Positions 58,794-63,774 of a stretch of 63,774 nucleotides of DNA are shown in pieces (positions within the stretch are counted from its first letter, which is position 1; each line of letters opens with the position of its first letter). The position numbers and the translations under genes are program-made. The stretch spans positions 1 through 63,774 of the forward strand of contig DASQHM010000016.1 of the NCBI GenBank assembly GCA_035632095.1, read 5' to 3'. Source of the DNA: DASQHM01 sp035632095 (lineage in GTDB: Bacteria > Pseudomonadota > Alphaproteobacteria > Ferrovibrionales > Ferrovibrionaceae). Under the pieces are notes generated by a model. It saw only the letters and a list, made by a program, of their open reading frames with translations. It did no database searches and was not told the DNA's origin.

Positions 58794-60497
58794 ATGCTGA
58801 GCCGGCGCGATTTTCTGCATGTCACGGCCGCGACGGCGATGCTCGGCGCCGCGCCCGATTTGGCGCGCGCGGCAAAGGCGCAGGCGATCGATGAGAAAAC
58901 CCTGTTGCATTTCGACGCCATCGGCCAGATCACGCTGCTGCATTTGACGGATTTGCACGCGCAGCTCGTGCCACTCTATTTCCGCGAACCGTCAGTGAAC
59001 ATCGGCGTCGGTCCGGCGGCCGGCAAGCCGCCGCATGTGACCGGCAAGGACGCGCTGGCGCGCTTCGGCCTCAGGGCCGGCTCGCCGGAAGCTTACGCAT
59101 TCACGTCCGATGATTACGTGGCGCTCGCCCGCGAATACGGGCGCATCGGCGGCCTCGATCGTATCGCGCGCCTCGTCAAAGCCATTCGCGCCGAACGCGC
59201 CGCGACCTTGCTGCTCGACGGCGGCGACACCTGGCAGGGCTCGTACGTATCGTTGCAGGAACGCGGCGGCGACATGGTGCGCGTGATGAACGCGCTTGGC
59301 GTCGATGCCATGACCGCCCACTGGGAATTCACCTACGGCGCCGACCGCGTGAAGGAATTGCAGGCCAAGCTCGCGTTTCCGTTTCTCGCCGGCAACATCA
59401 AGGATGCGACATGGGGCGATCCGGTGTTCGACAGCACCAAGGTGTTCGAGCGCGGGGGCTTGCGCATCGCCGTGATCGGGCAGGCCTTCCCCTATACGCC
59501 GATCGCCAACCCGAGCTGGATGATTCCCGATTGGACGTTCGGCATCGACGACGAAGGCTTGCAAAAACACGTCACCGCGGCGCGCCGGGACGGTGCGGAT
59601 CTGGTCGTTCTGCTCAGCCACAACGGCTACGACGTGGACGTGAAGCAGGCGAGCCGCGTGAAGGGCATCGACGTCATTCTCGGCGGGCATACCCATGACG
59701 CGATCCCCGCGCCGACGAAGGTCGGCGACACGTTGATCATCGCCTCGGGCAGCCACGGCAAATTCCTCTCGCGCCTCGACCTGGAAGTCAAAGGCAAGCG
59801 CATCGTCCGCTATGGCTACCGCCTGATCCCGATCTTGTCCGATGCCATCGAGCCCGATGCCGAAACGGCGAAACTGGTGGCGGAGGTGCGCGCGCCGCAC
59901 GCCGCCAAGATGGATCGCGTGCTCGGCCGGACCGACAGCCTGCTGTTCCGCCGCGGCAACTTCAACGGCACCTTCGACGATCTGATTTGCCAGGCGTTGC
60001 TGAGCGAGCGCGACGCGGAGATCGCACTCTCGCCCGGGTTCCGTTTCGGTGCCACACTGCTGCCGGGTCAGGATATCCGGGTCGAGGATTTGTACAGCCA
60101 GACGGCGATCACCTATCCCGCCGCCTACCGCACCGAGATGACCGGCGCGCGGCTGAAGGAGGTGCTGGAAGACGTGGCCGACAATCTGTTCAATCCCGAT
60201 CCGTATTACCAACAGGGCGGCGACATGGTTCGGGTTGCGGGCATGCGTTACGCCATCGATGTTCGCCAGCGCGCCGGCAGGCGCATCAGCGACATGCGCC
60301 TTTCGCGCACCGGTAAGCCGATCGATCCGGCGAAATCCTACATCGTCGCCGGTTGGGCCTCGGTCAACCGGGACACCGAAGGGCCGCCCATTCACGACGT
60401 GGTGGGGCGTCACATCGAAAATCAGCGCGTGATTCGCATCGCGCCTTCGCACAATGTGCGCGTGCTCGGTGCCGACAAGCGCGGCATGGCGGGCTAG
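58794..60497 (+). CDS. soxB: SoxB, thiosulfohydrolase
   Basis: This 567-residue protein has a twin-arginine signal (SRRDFLHVTAATAMLG) and a 5'-nucleotidase-type fold. Di-manganese ligand motifs include LLHLTDLHAQL, LLLDGGDTWQGS, LLSHNGYDVD and VILGGHTHDAIP. The family segment MTAHWEFTYGADRVKEL is intact. SoxB hydrolyses sulfate from the SoxY-bound persulfonate. It sits between soxA and soxC in the standard order. Length is typical. Confidence 0.96.
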   Translation: MLSRRDFLHVTAATAMLGAAPDLARAAKAQAIDEKTLLHFDAIGQITLLHLTDLHAQLVPLYFREPSVNIGVGPAAGKPPHVTGKDALARFGLRAGSPEAYAFTSDDYVALAREYGRIGGLDRIARLVKAIRAERAATLLLDGGDTWQGSYVSLQERGGDMVRVMNALGVDAMTAHWEFTYGADRVKELQAKLAFPFLAGNIKDATWGDPVFDSTKVFERGGLRIAVIGQAFPYTPIANPSWMIPDWTFGIDDEGLQKHVTAARRDGADLVVLLSHNGYDVDVKQASRVKGIDVILGGHTHDAIPAPTKVGDTLIIASGSHGKFLSRLDLEVKGKRIVRYGYRLIPILSDAIEPDAETAKLVAEVRAPHAAKMDRVLGRTDSLLFRRGNFNGTFDDLICQALLSERDAEIALSPGFRFGATLLPGQDIRVEDLYSQTAITYPAAYRTEMTGARLKEVLEDVADNLFNPDPYYQQGGDMVRVAGMRYAIDVRQRAGRRISDMRLSRTGKPIDPAKSYIVAGWASVNRDTEGPPIHDVVGRHIENQRVIRIAPSHNVRVLGADKRGMAG

Positions 60498-60504
60498 GGC
60501 CCCG

Positions 60505-61809
60505 ATGGGGCGGCGCGGGCGGTCGGACGGCAACGACGGCGACGGTAAGAACCCGACGCGGCGCAGGCTGTTGCGGAGCGGCGCCGGCGCGGCGGCGGCG
60601 CTCGTCGGGTTGAGCCAATTCAGGGCGCCCAGCGCCACCGGCAAGGACGGCGGCAACCTGCCGCCGAATACGCCCCGCTGGATGCAGACCACCGGCAAGG
60701 GCGTCGATGCATCTCCCTACGGTTCGCCGTCCGCGCACGAGAAAGCCGTCGTTCGCCGGAACGTGCCGTGGCTGACGCCGACAACGCAAGCCTCGGTGAA
60801 TTTCACGCCCCTGCAGGACCTGGACGGCATCATCACGCCGAGCGGACTTTGCTTCGAGCGGCATCATTCCGGCGCGCCGGACATCGATCCGGACGATCAC
60901 AGGCTGATGATCCACGGCCTTTGCCAGCGGCCGCTCGTGCTCACCATGCCCGATCTGATGCGCTATCCCTCGCACAGCCGCGTCGTGTTCGTGCAATGCG
61001 CCGCGAACGGCAGCACGGAATGGCGCGCGGCGCAGATGGGCGGGGTGCAGTTCACGCATGGCATGATCCATTGCTGCGAGTGGACCGGCGTCATGCTTTC
61101 GACCTTGCTTGCGGACGTCGGTCCCGCGAAGAACGCGAGCTGGATCATGGCCGAAGGCGCCGATGCCGCCGCGCTGGCGCGCTCGATTCCCATGGCGAAG
61201 GCGCTTGACGATGCGATGGTCGTCTACTCGCAAAACGGCGAGCGCATCCGGCCGGAAAACGGCTATCCACTCAGGCTCATCGTGCCCGGCTGGGAGGGCA
61301 ACGTGAACGTGAAATGGCTGCGCCGGATCAAGCTCGGCGATCAGCCATGGAACTTGCGCGAGGAAACGTCGAGATATACCGACCTGATGCCGGACGGCAC
61401 CGCTCGGCAATTCACCTGGAAGTTCGAGGCCAATTCCGTGATTACGTCGCCTTGCCCGGAAAAACCCCTCCGGGCGGCCGGTCTCTACGAGATCCGCGGC
61501 CTCGCCTGGTCGGGTGCGGGCCGGATCAAACGCGTCGATGTGTCGTTCGACGGCGGCGACAATTGGCGTCCGGCGGAACTGCAGGAGCCCGTCCTTTCCA
61601 AATGCCTGACGCGGTTTCGCGTGCCCTGGATCTGGGACGGCGGGCCGGCCTTGCTGCAAAGCCGCGCCACGGACGAGACCGGGTTCGTGCAACCGACCAT
61701 CGGCGAGCTTCGCGCCGTGCGCGGCGTGAATTCGATCTATCACAACAACGCCATCCATACGTGGCACGTGCTGCCGGGCGGCGAGGTGCGCAATGCGCAA
61801 ACCGGCTAG
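60505..61809 (+). CDS. soxC: SoxC, molybdenum sulfur dehydrogenase subunit
   Basis: This 434-residue protein has a twin-arginine signal (NPTRRRLLRSGAGAAAALVGLSQF) and a sulfite oxidase-type molybdopterin domain with Mo-ligand Cys165 in FVQCAANGSTEW. WSGAGRIKRVDVSFDGGDNW is typical of the C-terminal domain. With SoxD it removes six electrons from SoxY-bound sulfane sulfur. The first codon is ATG 60505, seven bases after the soxB stop. Its end overlaps the soxD start by 17 bp. Confidence 0.95.
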   Translation: MGRRGRSDGNDGDGKNPTRRRLLRSGAGAAAALVGLSQFRAPSATGKDGGNLPPNTPRWMQTTGKGVDASPYGSPSAHEKAVVRRNVPWLTPTTQASVNFTPLQDLDGIITPSGLCFERHHSGAPDIDPDDHRLMIHGLCQRPLVLTMPDLMRYPSHSRVVFVQCAANGSTEWRAAQMGGVQFTHGMIHCCEWTGVMLSTLLADVGPAKNASWIMAEGADAAALARSIPMAKALDDAMVVYSQNGERIRPENGYPLRLIVPGWEGNVNVKWLRRIKLGDQPWNLREETSRYTDLMPDGTARQFTWKFEANSVITSPCPEKPLRAAGLYEIRGLAWSGAGRIKRVDVSFDGGDNWRPAELQEPVLSKCLTRFRVPWIWDGGPALLQSRATDETGFVQPTIGELRAVRGVNSIYHNNAIHTWHVLPGGEVRNAQTG

Positions 61810-62440
61810 CGTCCTGCTGCTGGCGGGAGCAATGGCGCTCGCCGGCGCAGGCGCGTCGGCGCAAGGACTCAAATTCGGATATGGACGCACGCCGTCGGCA
61901 GGTGAAATCGCGGGCTGGGACATCGACGTGCGCGGCCAGGACGGCGCCGGACTGCCTCCGGGCCACGGCAGCGTGAAGGAAGGCGAAAAGATCTTCGGGC
62001 GGCTCTGCGTCGCCTGCCACGGCGATTTCGGCGAAGGCATCGGCAACTTTCCGGCGCTGACCGGCGGCAAGGGTTCGCTCGCCTCCGACAATCCGCTGCG
62101 GACCGTGGGCAGCTATTGGCCCTATGCGCCGACGGTGTTCGACTTCATGCGCCGGGCCATGCCGTTCAACGCGCCGAACTCGCTGACCGCCGATCAAGCC
62201 TACGCGCTGACCGCCTATGTGCTGTTCCTGAATGATCTGCTTCCGGCGGACGGCGCGCTCGACGCCAAGTCGCTTGCCGGCGTGAAGATGCCAAACCGCA
62301 AGGGCTTCATCTCGCCCGATCCGCGGCCTGATACCCATGACAAAGCGTGCATGCAGCATTGCCTGACCGGGGCGCCAAGGATCACCAGCGAAGCCGCACC
62401 GGACGCCGGAGCGCAGGCCCCAACGCCCCGGAAGGAGTAG
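61793..62440 (+). CDS. soxD: SoxD, cytochrome c subunit of the sulfur dehydrogenase
   Basis: This 215-residue protein has a signal peptide (VLLLAGAMALAGAGASA) and one heme motif CVACH (72-76), with Met ligand candidates in RRAMPFNAPN. It is shorter than the diheme SoxD of Paracoccus (about 380 residues), so this is the mono-heme form. ATG 61793 lies in the soxC coding end (17-bp overlap), giving coupled translation. SoxCD makes the organism able to oxidise thiosulfate fully to sulfate. Confidence 0.93.
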   Translation: MRKPASVLLLAGAMALAGAGASAQGLKFGYGRTPSAGEIAGWDIDVRGQDGAGLPPGHGSVKEGEKIFGRLCVACHGDFGEGIGNFPALTGGKGSLASDNPLRTVGSYWPYAPTVFDFMRRAMPFNAPNSLTADQAYALTAYVLFLNDLLPADGALDAKSLAGVKMPNRKGFISPDPRPDTHDKACMQHCLTGAPRITSEAAPDAGAQAPTPRKE

Positions 62441-62484
62441 GGTGCTTGCCGCAGACCGGTGCCCGCCCTAGGTTTCCGGCTGCA

Positions 62485-63087
62485 ATGATCGCGCTCCGTC
62501 ACATCGTGTTCGGCATGCTTTTCATGCTCGTCGCCGCGACATCGGCGCCGGCTGCGGATCGCCTTTCGCCCGTGCTAGGCGACGACGGACTCTACGTCCA
62601 ACCCTGGTTCCTGCAGAGCTTTCTCGATCTGCGCGACGATCTGTCCGAGACGTCGAAGGCCGGCAGGCGGCTCGCCGTGCTGTTCGAGCAACGCGGCTGC
62701 CCGTGGTGCGAAGAACTGCACAAGGTCGATTTCGGCGATCCCGCCATCGCCGAATACGTGAGATCGAACTTCAACGTCATTCAGATCAACATCTATGGCG
62801 CGCGCGAAGTCACCGATTTCGACGGCACAGTCCTGACCGAGAAGGCACTGGCCCGCAAATGGGGCGTGCGCGGCACGCCGAGTTTCGTCTTCCTGCCGGC
62901 CGACGGCGACGGCGTCGGCCAGCGAAGCGGCGGGGAGGCAGCCGAAGCGCGCATGCCTGGTTACCAGCCGCCGGAAACATTCGTCGCATTCTTTCGCTAT
63001 GTGCGCGAGAATCGCACCAATAGCGAGGACTTTCAGCGCTATCTGGCCGGCTTGCGAACGTCGGGGCGAGCCACGGCCGCCGAGTGA
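62485..63087 (+). CDS. SoxW-like exported thioredoxin
   Basis: This 200-residue protein has a signal peptide (HIVFGMLFMLVAATSAPAA) and a thioredoxin fold with active-site CPWC (Cys72, Cys75) in EQRGCPWCEELHKVDFGD, and cis-Pro in RGTPSFVFLP. SoxW-type thioredoxins keep SoxYZ reduced in the periplasm, usually with electrons from SoxV. No SoxV or CcdA gene follows here. It lies 44 bp after soxD and before the DsrE-like gene. Confidence 0.88.
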   Translation: MIALRHIVFGMLFMLVAATSAPAADRLSPVLGDDGLYVQPWFLQSFLDLRDDLSETSKAGRRLAVLFEQRGCPWCEELHKVDFGDPAIAEYVRSNFNVIQINIYGAREVTDFDGTVLTEKALARKWGVRGTPSFVFLPADGDGVGQRSGGEAAEARMPGYQPPETFVAFFRYVRENRTNSEDFQRYLAGLRTSGRATAAE

Positions 63088-63110
63088 AGCAACTTTCCGG
63101 GAGGAACGTC

Positions 63111-63575
63111 ATGCAACGCCGATCGCTGTTTGCCGCCGCTGCCGCCCTCGCTCTGCTGCCCTTCGCGCGCAAATCCGCCGCGGCCACGCCGGTTCCGGAC
63201 AAGGCCTCCGGCCATCGCGTCGCGTTTCACGTGGACGTCAACGATCCGGCCGTCATGAATCTGACGCTCAACAACATCGGCAATGTCTCGACCGCCTATT
63301 CCGCCGCGAACGAGCCGGTGCAGATCGAGCTCGTTGCCTATGGTCCGGGCCTGCATATGCTGCGTTCGGACACCTCGCCCGTGGCGGCGCGCATCAAGTC
63401 CATGACCGAGACGACGCCGCATCTGGCCTTGAGCGCCTGCGGCAACACGCGCGCCGGCATGGCCAAGAGCGAAGGCAAGGAAATCCCATTGCTGCCGCAG
63501 GCGAAGGTGGTGCCGGCCGGCGTCGTCCGACTGATCGAATTGCAGGAGCAGGGCTGGAGCTATATCCGACCGTAG
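63111..63575 (+). CDS. Exported DsrE-like sulfur protein
   Basis: This 154-residue protein has a signal (RSLFAAAAALALLPFARKSAAA) and a DsrE/TusD-like fold: FHVDVNDPAVMNLTLNNIGN, IELVAYGPGLHMLRSDTSPV and LALSACGNTRAGM, where Cys110 is in the position of the DsrE sulfur carrier. Exported DsrE-like proteins accompany some Sox operons, suggesting periplasmic sulfur handling. ATG 63111 is chosen because GGGAGG lies just before it; an earlier GTG overlaps the previous stop. Confidence 0.82.
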   Translation: MQRRSLFAAAAALALLPFARKSAAATPVPDKASGHRVAFHVDVNDPAVMNLTLNNIGNVSTAYSAANEPVQIELVAYGPGLHMLRSDTSPVAARIKSMTETTPHLALSACGNTRAGMAKSEGKEIPLLPQAKVVPAGVVRLIELQEQGWSYIRP

Positions 63576-63603
63576 TGCCACCGGGTTTTGTCAGACAGAC
63601 CGA

Positions 63604-63726
63604 CCCCTCATCCGCTCGCTTCGCTCGCACCTTCTCCCACAAGGGGAGAAGGTTACTCTGTGCGTTCCCTCTCCCCTTGTGGGAGAGGTATCGACGCGGG
63701 GGCAGCCGCGTCGATGGGGTGAGGGG
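63604..63726. repeat. Composite palindromic repeat (REP/MITE-like)
   Basis: Outer arms CCCCTCA (63604-63610) and TGAGGGG (63720-63726) are inverted copies. Inside, CTCCCACAAGGGGA (63634-63647) and TCCCCTTGTGGGAG (63672-63685) are exact reverse complements, and CGACGCGG / CCGCGTCG (63692-63699, 63706-63713) form a further hairpin. GCTCGCTTCGCTCGC (63614-63628) fills the left part. No protein is encoded. This style of palindrome occurs in many copies in Rhizobiales genomes, between genes, and could fold as RNA or act as a transcription end between two convergent genes. Confidence 0.7.
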
Positions 63727-63729
63727 TGA

Positions 63730-63774
63730 CTAGACCTCTTCCGGCATGTGCAGGTACATGGACTGGATGCCGAT
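63730..63774 (-). CDS. C-terminal end of an unidentified protein (partial)
   Basis: The minus-strand frame from the right edge ends at TAG 63730-63732 after 14 residues (IGIQSMYLHMPEEV). The peptide looks like real coding sequence, but it is too short to identify. It would be transcribed toward the Sox operon end, converging with the DsrE-like gene, with the palindromic repeat in between. Confidence 0.4.
   Translation of the reverse strand: MGIQSMYLHMPEEV

Noticed and set aside
58992..60698. 568-codon minus-strand frame opposite soxB
   Set aside because: Antisense shadow; the plus-strand product is a clear SoxB.
1..63774. CRISPR arrays, tRNA and rRNA genes, insertion sequences
   Set aside because: Reading both strands showed no regularly spaced repeats, cloverleaf with CCA context, rRNA segments or transposase-like frames. 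Computational scans would be needed to exclude small RNAs.

Overview
The window reads as chromosome of a high-GC alphaproteobacterium, probably a soil member of the Hyphomicrobiales. Support comes from the strong GC bias at third codon positions, a full SoxXYZABCD set, PQQ and quinoprotein genes of the kind found in methylotrophic alphaproteobacteria, many acyl-CoA and TauD-type catabolic genes, and a Rhizobiales-style palindromic repeat at the right end. I saw no rRNA, tRNA, CRISPR array, transposase or phage structural gene.

Left region (about 0.8-15.1 kb, all minus strand). A long run of closely packed genes starts with a periplasmic PQQ-dependent dehydrogenase (13350-15077), a small cytochrome c and a XoxJ-like binding protein. 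A NitT/TauT-type ABC transporter follows. Next come the four components of the PQQ-alcohol-dehydrogenase-associated ABC system (ATPase, beta-propeller, binding protein, ABC-2 permease), related to systems linked to lanthanide uptake. The run ends with pqqA, pqqB, pqqC, pqqD, pqqE and a GMC oxidoreductase. Together these encode an enzyme, its electron acceptor, its cofactor and probably its metal supply. The dehydrogenase has the extra Asp of lanthanide enzymes but lacks the usual adjacent cysteine pair.

Middle region (15.4-44.1 kb). A decayed ABC binding-protein gene and a Cys-rich protein are followed by a varied catabolic stretch: an M81/MlrC peptidase, a nitronate monooxygenase-like flavoprotein, a polysaccharide deacetylase with an alpha/beta hydrolase, a B12-binding radical SAM protein, an XRE regulator divergent from an MFS transporter with an acyl-CoA carboxyltransferase, a MoxR ATPase/VWA (CoxD/CoxE-like) pair with an acyl-CoA dehydrogenase, a zinc alcohol dehydrogenase, a TauE/SafE exporter, and two acyl-CoA dehydrogenases with a second nitronate monooxygenase. 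A separate operon (35.9-41.8 kb) combines an amidohydrolase, an ABC importer, a luciferase-like monooxygenase and a hydrolase. It diverges from a TauD dioxygenase, a carboxymuconolactone decarboxylase-family protein and a hydroxyisobutyrate dehydrogenase-like gene.

The 44.2-45.9 kb segment is different. Its GC is visibly lower, and it encodes a probable peptidoglycan-cleaving effector, an overlapping exported protein that I propose as its immunity protein, and a truncated relative of that protein. I regard it as the most likely undescribed system here.

Right region (46.0-63.8 kb). A minus-strand fatty/aromatic acyl-CoA operon (enoyl-CoA hydratase, SDR, two acyl-CoA dehydrogenases, GST, acetamidase) is followed by CMD, enoyl-CoA hydratase, a threonine synthase-like enzyme, gamma-glutamyltransferase and nitroreductase. 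The thiosulfate-oxidation operon soxXYZABCD comes next, with a SoxW-like thioredoxin and an exported DsrE-like protein. Energy would come from periplasmic quinoprotein alcohol oxidation and thiosulfate oxidation, both feeding cytochrome c, alongside organic acid catabolism.
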